From: Brevundimonas sp. Root1279
GTDB taxonomy: Bacteria > Pseudomonadota > Alphaproteobacteria > Caulobacterales > Caulobacteraceae
NCBI RefSeq assembly: GCF_001425945.1
Contig: NZ_LMEB01000006.1
Location: 62,001 to 126,000, forward strand
Reading direction: 5' to 3'
Length of the DNA stretch: 64,000 nt
Shown: positions 8,781-17,813 of the stretch, piece by piece
How positions within the stretch are numbered: the first letter of the stretch is position 1
Layout: every line of letters begins with the position of its first letter
Position numbers and translations under genes: made by a program
The notes under the pieces: generated by a model
What the model saw: only the letters and a program-made list of their open reading frames with translations
Databases searched by the model: none
What the model was told of the DNA's origin: nothing

Positions 8781-10124
8781 TTGCGCAATCTCGTCGCCGC
8801 CGTCGAAGCGATCGACCCGCTGGTCGTGACCGGAAAGGTCGCGGGCGTGAACGGGCTGCTCATCGAGTCCAAGGGCGGGCTGTCGCGCCTGGCCGTCGGC
8901 GCCCGCGCCGAGATCGCCCGCGGCCGCGGCCTCCATCCCCTGCCCGCCGAGGTCGTCGGCTTCCGCGACGCCAAGGCCCTGCTGATGCCCTTCGGCGCGG
9001 TCGAGGGCGTCGCTCCCGGCGCCGACATCCGCATTATCGACCAGGCCGCCAGCGTGCGCCCGACCACCGCCTGGCTGGGCCGCATTATCGACGCCTTCGG
9101 CAATCCGATCGACGGCAAAGGCCCGCTGCCGCCCGGTCCGGCCGCCTATCCCCTGCGCGCCCCGCCGCCGCCGGCTCATTCGCGCGGCCGCGTCGGCGAG
9201 CGCCTCGATCTCGGCGTCCGCGCCATGGACGTCTTCACCACCACCTGCCGCGGCCAGCGCCTCGGCATCTTCGCCGGCTCGGGCGTCGGCAAGTCGGTGC
9301 TGATGTCGATGCTGGCCCGCCAGGCCACCTGCGACGTCGTCGTCGTCGGTCTGATCGGCGAACGGGGCCGTGAAGTCCGTGAGTTCATCGAGGAGACCCT
9401 CGGCGAAGAGGGCCTGAAGCGCGCCGTCGTCGTGGTCGCCACCTCGGACGAGCCGGCCCTCAAGCGCCGTCAGTCCGCCTATATGACCATGGCCATCGCC
9501 GAGTATTTCCGCGACCAGGACCTCGAAGTCCTGTGTCTGATGGATTCGGTCACCCGCTTCGCCATGGCCCAGCGCGAGATCGGCCTGGCCGCCGGCGAGC
9601 CGCCGACGACCAAGGGGTATACGCCGACGGTCTTCACCGAGCTGCCCAAGCTGCTCGAGCGCGCCGGCCCCGGCCCGATCCGGCCCGACGGCACGACGGC
9701 GGGGCCGATCACCGCCCTGTTCACCGTGCTGGTGGACGGCGGCGACCATGACGAGCCGATCGCCGACGCCGTGCGCGGTATTCTGGACGGCCACATCGTC
9801 ATGGATCGCAAGATCGCCGAGCGCGGCCGCTTCCCGGCCATTGACGTGCTCAAGTCGGTCAGCCGGACCCTGCCGGGCTGCCAGACCATACCGGAGCGCG
9901 AGCTGAACAAGCGCGCCCGCCAGTGCCTGTCGGCCTATTCGAACATGGAAGAGCTGATCAAGATCGGCGCCTATCGCAGCGGCGCCGATCCGATCGTCGA
10001 CCGCGCCATCGCGCTGAACCCTGCGCTAGAGGCCTTCCTCGGTCAGGATCAGAATGACGTGACACGACTGGCCGAATCCTTTGACCGTCTGGAAACCATT
10101 CTGAATCAAGGAATGGTGCAGTGA
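8781..10124 (+). CDS. fliI: Flagellar export ATPase FliI
   Basis: FliI energises the flagellar type III export apparatus at the cytoplasmic face of the basal body. The Walker A loop is GSGVGKS (within [14 protein letters not shown]) and the Walker B region is [11 protein letters not shown]. The [13 protein letters not shown] and [11 protein letters not shown] segments match the F1-beta-like family. I place the start at the TTG at 8781 (447 residues, beginning [12 protein letters not shown]), because GGGG lies about 6 bp upstream; the TTG at 8751 overlaps the CtrA-like site and adds ten non-conserved residues. fliJ follows after 13 bp. The rest of the export machinery is not in the window. Confidence 0.95.
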   Translation: MRNLVAAVEAIDPLVVTGKVAGVNGLLIESKGGLSRLAVGARAEIARGRGLHPLPAEVVGFRDAKALLMPFGAVEGVAPGADIRIIDQAASVRPTTAWLGRIIDAFGNPIDGKGPLPPGPAAYPLRAPPPPAHSRGRVGERLDLGVRAMDVFTTTCRGQRLGIFAGSGVGKSVLMSMLARQATCDVVVVGLIGERGREVREFIEETLGEEGLKRAVVVVATSDEPALKRRQSAYMTMAIAEYFRDQDLEVLCLMDSVTRFAMAQREIGLAAGEPPTTKGYTPTVFTELPKLLERAGPGPIRPDGTTAGPITALFTVLVDGGDHDEPIADAVRGILDGHIVMDRKIAERGRFPAIDVLKSVSRTLPGCQTIPERELNKRARQCLSAYSNMEELIKIGAYRSGADPIVDRAIALNPALEAFLGQDQNDVTRLAESFDRLETILNQGMVQ

Positions 10125-10137
10125 CCGGAGACGCACG

Positions 10138-10548
10138 ATGACTGCATGGGCCCAATCGCTGATCCGTATCTCGAACTACGAGGTCGAGACGCTGCAGAAG
10201 CGCCTCGCCGAGATCACCGCCCGTAGAGCCTCCGCGGAGATGCGCATGGCCGTGCTGGACGCCGAGGTCGAGATCGAACTCGAGCGCGCCCGCACCGATA
10301 CCGACGCCGCCTCCTTGATGCAGGCCTATATGACCGGCTGGCTCCTGCGGAAGAAGACCGCCGAGGACGACGTCGCCGTCATCGGCGCCGAGGAAGAGGG
10401 CGCCCGCGACGCCCTGACCAGCGCCTTCGAGGAGCTGAAGAAGTTCGAGCACGTGGCCGAGACCACCCGCCTGAGCCGCCTCATCGCCGCCGGCAAGCGC
10501 GAGACCGCCGCCTTCGACGAGCTGGGCCTGCGCCGGCGTGCCGGCTGA
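10138..10548 (+). CDS. fliJ: Flagellar export protein FliJ
   Basis: A 136-residue, almost wholly alpha-helical and charged protein directly after fliI, consistent with FliJ. FliJ is the coiled-coil stalk-like subunit that couples the FliI hexamer to the export gate and recycles chaperones. Heptad-rich segments run from about 10 to 60 and 75 to 120. Sequence conservation of FliJ is low, so the call rests on size, coiled-coil character and gene order. Its 3' end overlaps the xylanase gene by 11 bp. Confidence 0.85.
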   Translation: MTAWAQSLIRISNYEVETLQKRLAEITARRASAEMRMAVLDAEVEIELERARTDTDAASLMQAYMTGWLLRKKTAEDDVAVIGAEEEGARDALTSAFEELKKFEHVAETTRLSRLIAAGKRETAAFDELGLRRRAG

Positions 10549-11623
10549 CCTAGCCCGCCTGAGCCGGCGCACCGTCCTCGGCTCCAGCCTCGCCCTCGCC
10601 GCCTGCGACCGCTTCGCCGCGGCTGAGCCCGCGCCCGGCCCGGAGCCGGGTCCGCTCAAGTCCCTCGCCCCCTGCCCCTTCGGCACGACCGGCATGACCG
10701 GCCAGCTGGACCAGCTCTTCTGGGTCGAACAGACCCTGCGCCACGCCTCCCAGCTGACCCCCGAGTGGGAACTGAAGATGGAGCGCACGCTCGGCGCCGA
10801 CTTCACCCACGACTTCAGCGCCGCCGACCGCGTCGTGGACTTCGCCCACGGGAACGGTCTGCGCGTCCACGGCCACACCCTGATCTGGTATTCGCAGGGC
10901 GCCGAGACCTTCAACGCCTCGGTCCCGCCCGCGCGCTTCAAGGCCGAGTTCGACCGCTACATCGCCGCCGCCGTCGGCCGCTACCGGGGCCGGATGGTCG
11001 GCTGGGACGTGGTCAACGAGCCGGTGTCAGAGGACGGCTCCGGCCTGCGCGACTGCCACTGGTCCGAGGCGCTGGGCGTCGAGGGCTATATGGTCCGCGC
11101 CTTCCAGCAGGCCCGTCTTGCCGACCCGGACGCGATCCTGTTCCTCAACGAGTACAATCTCGAGAACATCCCGGCCAAGGGAACGACCTTCCTCAAACTG
11201 GTCGAGCGCCTGCTCAAGCTGGGCGCCCCGATCGGCGGCATCGGGACCCAGTCGCACCTCAACATCGAGATCCCGGCCGGGAACATCACCAACTTCTTCC
11301 GCGACGCCGCCTCGCTGGGCCTGCCCATCCACGTCTCGGAACTGGACTTCTCGCTCAAGCGCGACGGCGGCCACCTGCCCGACCTGCGCTCGTCCACGGA
11401 GAAACGCGCCCAGCAGGTCGCCCGCGTCGGCGAACTGGCCGAAGCCTTCATGGCTCTGCCGGAACGCCAGCGCTACGCCTTCACCACCTGGGGCCTGCGC
11501 GACAGCGACAGCTGGCTGCTGCGCACCGAGGGCAAGAACAACCCCGACGACAGCCCCCTGCTGCTGGATGCGCAAGGCCGCGCCAATCCGGCCTACCAGG
11601 CGGTGGTCGACGCGTTTACCTGA
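10538..11623 (+). CDS. GH10 endo-1,4-beta-xylanase, probable Tat lipoprotein
   Basis: A 361-residue glycoside hydrolase family 10 enzyme expected to cut the beta-1,4-xylan backbone outside the cytoplasm. The GTG start gives an N-terminus with a twin-arginine stretch (SRRTVLG) followed by a lipobox-like LALAAC, suggesting Tat export and lipid anchoring. The acid/base Glu161 lies in WDVVNEP and the nucleophile Glu268 in HVSELDF. Two usually conserved substrate-cleft positions differ: TPEW for TPEN and IWYSQ for VWHSQ. The start lies inside fliJ (11-bp overlap), so it is probably co-expressed with the flagellar ATPase genes, and no xylose-type operator is seen nearby. Confidence 0.88.
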   Translation: MPADLARLSRRTVLGSSLALAACDRFAAAEPAPGPEPGPLKSLAPCPFGTTGMTGQLDQLFWVEQTLRHASQLTPEWELKMERTLGADFTHDFSAADRVVDFAHGNGLRVHGHTLIWYSQGAETFNASVPPARFKAEFDRYIAAAVGRYRGRMVGWDVVNEPVSEDGSGLRDCHWSEALGVEGYMVRAFQQARLADPDAILFLNEYNLENIPAKGTTFLKLVERLLKLGAPIGGIGTQSHLNIEIPAGNITNFFRDAASLGLPIHVSELDFSLKRDGGHLPDLRSSTEKRAQQVARVGELAEAFMALPERQRYAFTTWGLRDSDSWLLRTEGKNNPDDSPLLLDAQGRANPAYQAVVDAFT

Positions 11624-12379
11624 TCAGACCCTGGCCGCCGCAATCCCGGCCGCCGCCAGCCCCGCCAGCAAGGCCTCGACCGCCGCCTCCACCGCCGCCT
11701 CGTCCCGGCCGCGCAACACCAGATTGGTCCCGATCTCGCCGTCCGAGCCGTGGCCGAACGGATAGCTGCCGAAGCTGACCTCGCGCTCGGCCCTGGCCGC
11801 CGCCGTCAGCAGGTCCGCGATCGCCCCCTCGCCCACACCGCTGACCCGGATCGTCCGTGACTGCACCACTGCTCCGGTGCGCAGCCGCGGCGCCACATCC
11901 TCCAGCATGGCCGTCATGATCTTGGGCACCCCCGCCATGACGAAGACATTGCCGACATGGAAGCCGGGCGCGTCTGTCACCGGATTGGCGATCAGCGTCC
12001 CGCCCTCGGGGATCCGCGCCATCCGCCGCCGCGCCGCATTGAACTCGCCGGGGCCGTAGCGCGTCTCGAGGATGGCCAGCGCGTCCGGATGCTCCGGCAG
12101 GGCCACACCGAAGGCCTTGGCCACCGCATCCGCGGTGATGTCGTCATGCGTCGGTCCGATGCCGCCGGTGGTGAGGACATAGTCGTGGCTGCCGCGCAGG
12201 GCGTTCAGGGCCTCGACGATCTGCGCGGTCCGGTCCCCCACGACCCGGGCCTCCAGCAGGTCGATCCCCAGCGCCGTCAGGAAGCGGGCTATGGTGTTCG
12301 TGTTGGTGTCCTGCGTCCGCCCGGACAGCACCTCGTCGCCGATGACGAGAACAGCGGCGGTGGGGTTGGCCGGATTCAA
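11624..12379 (-). CDS. CinA-like MoCF-biosynthesis domain protein
   Basis: The product (251 residues from the TTG at 12379) is a stand-alone molybdopterin-binding (MoCF/MoaB-MogA-like) domain, the N-terminal half of competence/damage-inducible CinA. It begins AAVLVIGDEVLSGRTQDTN and contains the TTGGIGPTHDDIT signature. CinA family members have pyrophosphatase activity on nucleotide-like substrates; the C-terminal NMN deamidase half is absent, a common alphaproteobacterial arrangement. The TTG start overlaps the stop of the upstream membrane-protein gene (TTGA), has ACAGG upstream and places the conserved domain right at the N-terminus. A longer start at 12436 would overlap more and is less likely. 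Confidence 0.82.
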   Translation of the reverse strand: MNPANPTAAVLVIGDEVLSGRTQDTNTNTIARFLTALGIDLLEARVVGDRTAQIVEALNALRGSHDYVLTTGGIGPTHDDITADAVAKAFGVALPEHPDALAILETRYGPGEFNAARRRMARIPEGGTLIANPVTDAPGFHVGNVFVMAGVPKIMTAMLEDVAPRLRTGAVVQSRTIRVSGVGEGAIADLLTAAARAEREVSFGSYPFGHGSDGEIGTNLVLRGRDEAAVEAAVEALLAGLAAAGIAAARV

Positions 12380-12915
12380 CGGACCTGTTCCAGGAAGCGG
12401 CGCATCTGCTCCATGGACACATTGGTCAGCTTCCAATTAAGCGGAATGACCGGAACGAGGGTTCCTGGCTTTCCGGCACGGCCGCTCGACGCGGAAATGA
12501 CCGCCGGCGGTTCGCAACCCAGCCCGAACTTGACCGGCGTCAGCACAGCGGAGGGCGAGATGCGATAGACCGTGTGTCCCCACGGCACGGTTCGCGAGAT
12601 GCGGTCGCCCGCGAGGACCATGGCGGGACCGCGGGTCGCCACGGCTAGCCAAGCCGTCACCGACGCCAGTCCGAACATGATGGTCGTCAGGATGACGGTG
12701 ACGGCAATGTAGACGTAGCGATCGGAGAACAGTTCGACCATCTGCGTCCGGCGGCGCGTCTCAGCGCGCGCCAGCGCGGCGGCGAAGGCTTCTGGCGAGG
12801 ACCAGTCGAGCCAACCGCTCACGGCGAAGAACACGCCGATGGCCGCGAAGAGCACGACCGTGCCGATAACGCGTCCTGTGGCCAGTCGGATTTCAATCGA
12901 AGGAGGGTTGGTCAT
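12376..12915 (-). CDS. Small membrane protein of unknown function
   Basis: A 179-residue protein from the ATG at 12915, which has a good GGAGG site 5 bp upstream. Two hydrophobic segments (about residues 14-34 and 75-97) flank a charged stretch rich in Arg and Glu, followed by a soluble C-terminal part of about 80 residues. I do not recognise the family. The stop overlaps the start of the CinA-like gene by 4 bases, so the two are translationally coupled. No motif suggests an activity. Confidence 0.7.
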   Translation of the reverse strand: MTNPPSIEIRLATGRVIGTVVLFAAIGVFFAVSGWLDWSSPEAFAAALARAETRRRTQMVELFSDRYVYIAVTVILTTIMFGLASVTAWLAVATRGPAMVLAGDRISRTVPWGHTVYRISPSAVLTPVKFGLGCEPPAVISASSGRAGKPGTLVPVIPLNWKLTNVSMEQMRRFLEQVR

Positions 12916-13119
12916 CGAGCCTCCGTACGGAAGCGCGCGCCTTCCCGCTAGGACGCCGGCGCCACAACCGGCGGCGGCCCGAGGGCGAACCGCCGCCGGT
13001 CCCCTCCCGACGACGCCGGCACTAACCATGCAGACTCCGCGGCCGGTATCGGGTCTTCGCCCCATATGACGACGCGGCGGCCCCTATCGAAGCGGGCCGC
13101 CGTGCGGCTATGAGCCGGC

Positions 13120-13836
13120 ATGATCTTCAAGACGCCCCTCGAACGCGGGACCTTGGTTCGCCGCTACAAGCGGTTTCTGGCGGACGTCATCCTCGACGAC
13201 GGGACCGCGACCACCGTCCATGTGCCCAATCCCGGGGCCATGCTCGGCCTGACCGCGCCCGGCCTGCCGGTGTGGCTGAGCCGATCACCGGATCCGAAGC
13301 GCAAGCTGCCGCTGACGCTGGAGATGGTCGAACTGCCCGACGCCGGCCTGGTGGGGGTCAACACCATGAACCCCAACCGCATCGCCGAGGCGGCGATTCC
13401 GCGCGACGCCATTCCTGAGCTAACCGGCTATCCGATCCTTCGCCGCGAGGTCCGCTACGACACCGACAGCCGTATCGACATTCTGCTGCAGAGCGACCCG
13501 GACGCCCTGCTGCGCCCGTCCTGCTGGGTCGAGATCAAGAACTGCCACTTCAATCGCACCCCAGGCCTTGCCGAGTTCCCGGACTGCAACACCGTGCGCG
13601 GCGTCAAGCACCTGAAGGCGCTGGAGCGGGTGGTCGAGGCTGGCGGGCGTGCGGTGATGCTGTTCGTCATTCAGCGCATGGATTGCGACGCCTTCACCAC
13701 AGCGGACGACATCGACCGCGCCTACGGCCCCGCCCTGCGCGACGCCGCCTCCCGCGGGGTTGAGGTTCTGTGCTACAGTTGCCACCTGACGACCGAAGCC
13801 ATCCGCCTGGATCGCGCCCTGCCCTGGCGCCCTTAG
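13120..13836 (+). CDS. sfsA: SfsA family DNA/RNA nuclease
   Basis: A 238-residue SfsA protein, matching the family's usual length. It has an N-terminal OB-like part beginning FKTPLERGTLVRRYKRFLADV and a C-terminal nuclease-like part with the conserved VEIKNCHF segment and NTVRGVKHLKAL. SfsA was named for sugar-fermentation stimulation in E. coli, but its fold is that of a metal-dependent nuclease; the physiological role is unsettled. It lies 20 bp before map, a pairing seen widely in alphaproteobacteria, and the two are probably co-transcribed. Confidence 0.93.
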   Translation: MIFKTPLERGTLVRRYKRFLADVILDDGTATTVHVPNPGAMLGLTAPGLPVWLSRSPDPKRKLPLTLEMVELPDAGLVGVNTMNPNRIAEAAIPRDAIPELTGYPILRREVRYDTDSRIDILLQSDPDALLRPSCWVEIKNCHFNRTPGLAEFPDCNTVRGVKHLKALERVVEAGGRAVMLFVIQRMDCDAFTTADDIDRAYGPALRDAASRGVEVLCYSCHLTTEAIRLDRALPWRP

Positions 13837-13856
13837 GGCGCGCCGAAAGAAGACCG

Positions 13857-14678
13857 ATGTACGAAACGCCTGAACTGGACGAGGACACCTTCGTCCGCAC
13901 CCACATGATCCGGGTCCACGACGCCGAAGGCTTCGAGGGCATGCGTAAGGCCGGCCGCCTGGTGGCCGAGGCGCTGGACATGATCACGCCGTATGTCGTG
14001 CCGGGCGTGACAACGGGCGAGATCGACGACCGCATCCGCGAGTTCACCCTCGACCACGGCGCCCTGCCCGCCTGCCTCGGCTACAAGGGCTATGAGAAGA
14101 CCGTCTGCACCTCGATCAACCACGTCGTCTGCCACGGCATTCCCGGCGACAAGGTTCTGAAGGACGGCGATATCGTCAACATCGACCACACCGTCATCGT
14201 CGAGGGTTGGCACGGCGACTCCAGCCGCATGTACCCGGTCGGCCAGATCAATCCGCGCGCCAAGAAGCTGATCGACGTCACCTATGACTCGCTCGAGGCG
14301 GGCCTGGCCATGATCAAGCCGGGCAACACCTTCGGCGACATCGGCTACGCCATCCAGCAGGTCGTCGAGGCCAACCGCATGTCGGTGGTGCGCGACTTCT
14401 GCGGCCACGGCATCGGCCGCCTGTTCCACGACAGCCCGAACGTCCTGCACTACGGCCGCCGCGGCGAGGGCGCCGTGCTCAAGCCGGGCATGTTCTTCAC
14501 CGTCGAGCCGATGGTGAACCTGGGCAAGCCGCACGTGAAGGTGCTGTCCGACGGCTGGACCGCGGTCACCCGCGACAAGTCCCTGTCCTCGCAGTGCGAA
14601 CACAGCTGCGGCGTCACCGAGGACGGCGTCGAACTGTTCAGCGCCAGCCCGGCCGGGATCTTCCGGCCGAAGTTCTGA
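13857..14678 (+). CDS. map: Type I methionine aminopeptidase
   Basis: The enzyme removes the initiator methionine from nascent proteins in the cytoplasm. All five metal ligands of the pita-bread fold can be picked out: Asp in VNIDHTV, Asp in WHGDSS, His in CGHGIG, Glu in TVEPM and Glu in QCEHS. The ATG at 13857 gives 273 residues, close to the usual length; more upstream starts would run into sfsA. It sits directly after sfsA and is essential in most bacteria. Confidence 0.96.
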   Translation: MYETPELDEDTFVRTHMIRVHDAEGFEGMRKAGRLVAEALDMITPYVVPGVTTGEIDDRIREFTLDHGALPACLGYKGYEKTVCTSINHVVCHGIPGDKVLKDGDIVNIDHTVIVEGWHGDSSRMYPVGQINPRAKKLIDVTYDSLEAGLAMIKPGNTFGDIGYAIQQVVEANRMSVVRDFCGHGIGRLFHDSPNVLHYGRRGEGAVLKPGMFFTVEPMVNLGKPHVKVLSDGWTAVTRDKSLSSQCEHSCGVTEDGVELFSASPAGIFRPKF

Positions 14679-14689
14679 TCGCGACCCGG

Positions 14690-15028
14690 TCAGCCGCCGC
14701 GCTGGGCCTCGGCCAGCATCCGCATCACCTCCTGGCAGAAGGGCGCTGACTTCGTCGTGTCGGCCTTGCCGCGCTGGTAGGCCTGGTCGATCAGCGACTG
14801 CAACGGCGACTGCGCAGCGCCCGGCTCCGGCTCCAGCGGCGCGCGCACAGCCCGCACCTGCTCCGGGGTGAAGTGCCGCTCGCACGAGCCCAGCACGGTG
14901 TAGACCTGCGCCATGCCCTCGATCGCCGCCTGACCCCTGGCCTGCTCCTGCTCGGGCGTCAGACGCGGCGGCGCCGCCGGAGTGGCGGCCTGGATCGCCA
15001 AAGCGAGCGCGAGGGATGTGGCGATCAT
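14690..15028 (-). CDS. Small secreted protein of unknown function
   Basis: A 112-residue protein from the ATG at 15028, preceded by a GAGG site. Residues 1 to about 18 form a short signal peptide (MIATSLALALAIQAA), followed by a proline/alanine stretch. The helical remainder has two cysteines (in GSCERHF and FCQEV) that could form a disulfide in the periplasm. It converges on map with an 11-bp gap. I do not recognise a family. Confidence 0.65.
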   Translation of the reverse strand: MIATSLALALAIQAATPAAPPRLTPEQEQARGQAAIEGMAQVYTVLGSCERHFTPEQVRAVRAPLEPEPGAAQSPLQSLIDQAYQRGKADTTKSAPFCQEVMRMLAEAQRGG

Positions 15029-15189
15029 GGGAGCCTCGGATGAGTTGACGGTCCACGCTCGCCCATTGCGCCATTCGCGGCAAGCGCTACGGGCGGTCGC
15101 CATGGACACTTCCGGTTGAGCGACGCCGCCGAGCGGGACCTACTTCCCCTACCGTCGTTCTGCGATAGTCTGGGCCTCTGCGGGGGCGG

Positions 15190-15915
15190 ATGCTGGAACG
15201 ACCGACCAAAACGACCAGGGCTCAGCACGCCGGCCACCGCGATCGGCTGCGCGCGCGTGCGGCTGTCGGCGGCATCGCCGCCCTTCCCGACTACGAGTTG
15301 CTGGAGCTGCTGCTGTTCCGCAGCGTGCCCTACAAGGACACCAAGCCGCTGGCGAAAGACCTGCTCGCCCGCTTCGGCGGCTTCGAGGGCATCGGCGCGG
15401 CCAGCCACGAGGCCATCGAGGACACCGTCGCCGGCGCCCTGGGTTACGCCAAGGGCAAGGCCACGCGCGCCATCGCCCTGGATCTGCAGCTGATCTTCGA
15501 GGTGACGCGCCGGGCCGCCAAGGAGCCGGCCGCCAAACGCCCCGTGATCACCTCCTGGAACGCCCTGCTCGCCTATGTCCGCGTCGCCCTCCAGCACGAG
15601 CCGCGCGAGCAGTTCCGGGTCCTCTACCTCGACAACCGCAACCAGCTGATCCTCGACGAGATCCAGAACCGCGGCACCGTCGACCACGCCCCGGTCTATC
15701 CGCGCGAGGTGGTGCGCCGGGCGCTGGAGCTGTCGGCCAAGTCCATGATCATCGTCCACAACCACCCCTCCGGCGACCCGACCCCGTCGCGCGCCGACAT
15801 CGAGATGACCCGGCAGGTGGTCGAGGCGGCGAAGGCGCTGGAGCTGTCGGTGCACGACCACCTGGTGGTCGGCCGCGAGGGGGTGGCGAGCTTCAAGCAG
15901 CTGGGGTTGATGTGA
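15190..15915 (+). CDS. radC: RadC family JAB-domain protein
   Basis: A 241-residue RadC-type protein. The N-terminal part (to about 100) holds a helix-hairpin-helix-like region (LPDYELLELLLFRSV). The C-terminal JAB/MPN domain has the metal-binding JAMM motif HNHPSGDPTPS and an upstream glutamate in LDEIQNRGT. RadC was named for DNA repair, but its role there is disputed, and the fold is that of a metalloprotease-like hydrolase. The gene is solitary, running in the same direction as the following acetyltransferase gene. Confidence 0.92.
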   Translation: MLERPTKTTRAQHAGHRDRLRARAAVGGIAALPDYELLELLLFRSVPYKDTKPLAKDLLARFGGFEGIGAASHEAIEDTVAGALGYAKGKATRAIALDLQLIFEVTRRAAKEPAAKRPVITSWNALLAYVRVALQHEPREQFRVLYLDNRNQLILDEIQNRGTVDHAPVYPREVVRRALELSAKSMIIVHNHPSGDPTPSRADIEMTRQVVEAAKALELSVHDHLVVGREGVASFKQLGLM

Positions 15916-15942
15916 CGCGACTTCGGTGATGCAACGGGCGTC

Positions 15943-16461
15943 ATGACCAGCACCCTGATCACCGAACGCCTGACCCTCACGCCCGTCGAGCTCAAGGACT
16001 ACGACGAGCTTAAGGCCCTGTGGGCCGATCGTGAGTTCGTCCAGCACATCTTCCCCCAGCCGCTGACCGGCGAGGACGTCTGGTACCGCCTGCTGCGCGA
16101 CATCGGCCACTGGGAGGCGCTGGGCTACGGCAACTGGACCATCCGCCTGAAGGACAGCGGCGAGCATGTCGGATCGGTCGGCATCCTCGACTTCCGCCGC
16201 GAGGTCGAACCGCGCATCGACGCGCCCGAACTGGGCTGGGGCATCCGTCCGAAATTCCAGGGTCAGGGCCTGGCCTACGAAGCCCTGTCGGCCGCCCTCA
16301 CCTGGGCCGACGACGCCCTCAACGCCCCGCGCACCGTCTGCATGATCAGCCCCGGCAACGAACCGTCCCTGACCCTGGCCAAGCGCGCCGGCTACGCCCC
16401 CTACGTCGAGACGACCTACAAGGGCGAGACGGTGCTCCTGCTGGAGCGGGCGGCAGCCTGA
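15943..16461 (+). CDS. GNAT family N-acetyltransferase
   Basis: A 172-residue acetyltransferase of the RimJ/RimL-like (Acetyltransf_3) branch. The start LITERLTLTPVELKDYDEL is typical. The acetyl-CoA-binding motif A region reads GWGIRPKFQGQGLAYEA (about 98-114), a good match to the R/Q-x-x-G-x-G/A signature, and motif B includes NEPSLTLAKRAGYAP. The substrate cannot be predicted. It begins 27 bp after radC, so co-transcription is possible without implying a functional link. Confidence 0.88.
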   Translation: MTSTLITERLTLTPVELKDYDELKALWADREFVQHIFPQPLTGEDVWYRLLRDIGHWEALGYGNWTIRLKDSGEHVGSVGILDFRREVEPRIDAPELGWGIRPKFQGQGLAYEALSAALTWADDALNAPRTVCMISPGNEPSLTLAKRAGYAPYVETTYKGETVLLLERAAA

Positions 16462-16583
16462 TCGGGCCGGCAGGCGTTCATGATGCAAGCCTAGGACAAC
16501 CTTGGCCGTTTCACGATCCGACGTAGCCTCACATTAAGGTTTACAAGCCAGACTGCGCCGCAAATTCGGAGTATGCCTGCCTC

Positions 16584-16823
16584 ATGCCCATGCCGATCGA
16601 CGAGCTCCGCGCCCATCTCGCCGAAGCCTTTCCCGACGCTGAGATCGGGATCGACGACCTTGCGGGCGATGGCGACCACTATCGGGCGCGGATCGTGTCG
16701 TCGGCCTTCTCCGGCCTGCCGCGGGTTCGCCAGCACCAGCTCGTCTATGCGGCGTTGAAGGGCAAGATGGGCGGCGAACTGCACGCCCTGGCGCTCGAGA
16801 CCTCGGCCCCCAAGGAAGACTGA
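16584..16823 (+). CDS. bolA: BolA family protein
   Basis: A 79-residue BolA/IbaG-like protein. It has the class II KH-like fold with the conserved HQLVYAALKGKMGGELHALAL stretch (about 51-71); His51 is the expected cluster ligand. BolA proteins form [2Fe-2S]-bridged heterodimers with monothiol glutaredoxins and act in iron-sulfur and iron homeostasis. A monothiol glutaredoxin gene lies about 2.2 kb downstream at 19063, and bolA-grxD are usually adjacent in alphaproteobacteria, so two genes have come between them here. Confidence 0.9.
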   Translation: MPMPIDELRAHLAEAFPDAEIGIDDLAGDGDHYRARIVSSAFSGLPRVRQHQLVYAALKGKMGGELHALALETSAPKED

Positions 16824-16826
16824 CGC

Positions 16827-17747
16827 ATGCGCTACCGCCCCTTCGGCCAGGCCGGACAGGCCGTCTCGGCCCTGACCCTCAGCCTCGGTCCGCGGGACAT
16901 CGCCAAAGGCCCTGAGGCCGGACGCGAGCTGATCTATTCGGCGCTGGAGGCGGGCATCAACTCCTATCGGCTGGAGACCGCCGACCCGGTCCTCGCCGAG
17001 GTTCTGGGCCAGGCCCTGCAGCACGTCGAGCGCAAGCTGGTGCAGGTGTCGCTGACCCTCGGCGCCGGCGACGGCCGCCGCGGTTCGGACCGCGACTTCT
17101 CGGCCGAGGGCATGACCTCGGCCATCGACCGAGCCCTGCAGATCTCGAACCTCGGCTGGTTCGACCTGGCCCTGCTGCACGAACCGGCGGACCACGAGTT
17201 GCCGCAGTCCTCGCTGAATGCGCTCAAGGCCCTGCGCGCCACCGAGCGGGTGCGCCTGCTGGGCGTGTCCGGCGACGGCGACGTCATGGACACCTATGTC
17301 TCGACCGGCGCCTTCGACGTGCTGGCGACGCCCTTCCACGTCAATTCGCAGTGGCAGATCCGCTCGCGCCTGCGCGTCGCTCGCGAGAGCGACATGGCCA
17401 TCTTCGTCTACGACTATTTCCCGGAGAGCCTGGACACGGCCAAGAAGGCCGCCAACGCGCACCAGGAGAAGAAGGGCGGCCTGTTCGGCTTCCTGTCGCC
17501 CAAGCCCAAGGCCGGGCCGCTGGACCATGCCGGCACCTTCGCCTTCCTGCACAGCACCAACAACTGGCCGGCCGAGGCCATCTGCCTCGCCTACGCCCTG
17601 ACCGATCCGGCGGTGTCGAGCGTCCTGATCAACGCCTCGGACATCGAGCGCCTGAACATGCTGGCGATGGTCCCCGATCGCGACATGCCGCCCGGCCTCG
17701 CCGCCCAGATCGAGATGGCCCGCGTCGCCGGCGCCAAGGCGGCCTAG
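16827..17747 (+). CDS. Aldo/keto reductase-fold protein with degenerate active site
   Basis: A 306-residue protein with the aldo/keto reductase TIM-barrel pattern: MRYRPFGQAGQAVSALTLSLG at the start, GWFDLALLHEPAD in the middle and a C-terminal SVLINASDIERL segment. The catalytic tetrad appears lost: the usual Asp of FDTAxxYG is Glu50 (RLETADP), the Tyr is missing through a small deletion, and the Lys of the strand after it is replaced (VSLTLG). Only the His in LLHEP remains. It probably is not a working oxidoreductase and may bind a ligand instead. It starts 3 bp after bolA, so it is co-transcribed. Confidence 0.75.
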   Translation: MRYRPFGQAGQAVSALTLSLGPRDIAKGPEAGRELIYSALEAGINSYRLETADPVLAEVLGQALQHVERKLVQVSLTLGAGDGRRGSDRDFSAEGMTSAIDRALQISNLGWFDLALLHEPADHELPQSSLNALKALRATERVRLLGVSGDGDVMDTYVSTGAFDVLATPFHVNSQWQIRSRLRVARESDMAIFVYDYFPESLDTAKKAANAHQEKKGGLFGFLSPKPKAGPLDHAGTFAFLHSTNNWPAEAICLAYALTDPAVSSVLINASDIERLNMLAMVPDRDMPPGLAAQIEMARVAGAKAA

Positions 17748-17797
17748 AGCGAAATCGGCATTGTTGGACGCAGGCCAACAAGGCTCAGATTTCGCTC
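17747..17797. terminator. Long two-part hairpin after the aldo/keto reductase gene
   Basis: GAGCGAAATC (17747-17756) pairs perfectly with GATTTCGCTC (17788-17797). Inside it TTGTTGG (17761-17767) pairs with CCAACAA (17775-17781). The structure begins at the stop codon and fills the gap to the convergent gene at 17814. It could end transcription from both sides, though no U-run follows. Confidence 0.5.
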
Positions 17798-17813
17798 CAC
17801 CTCGATTCTGGAT

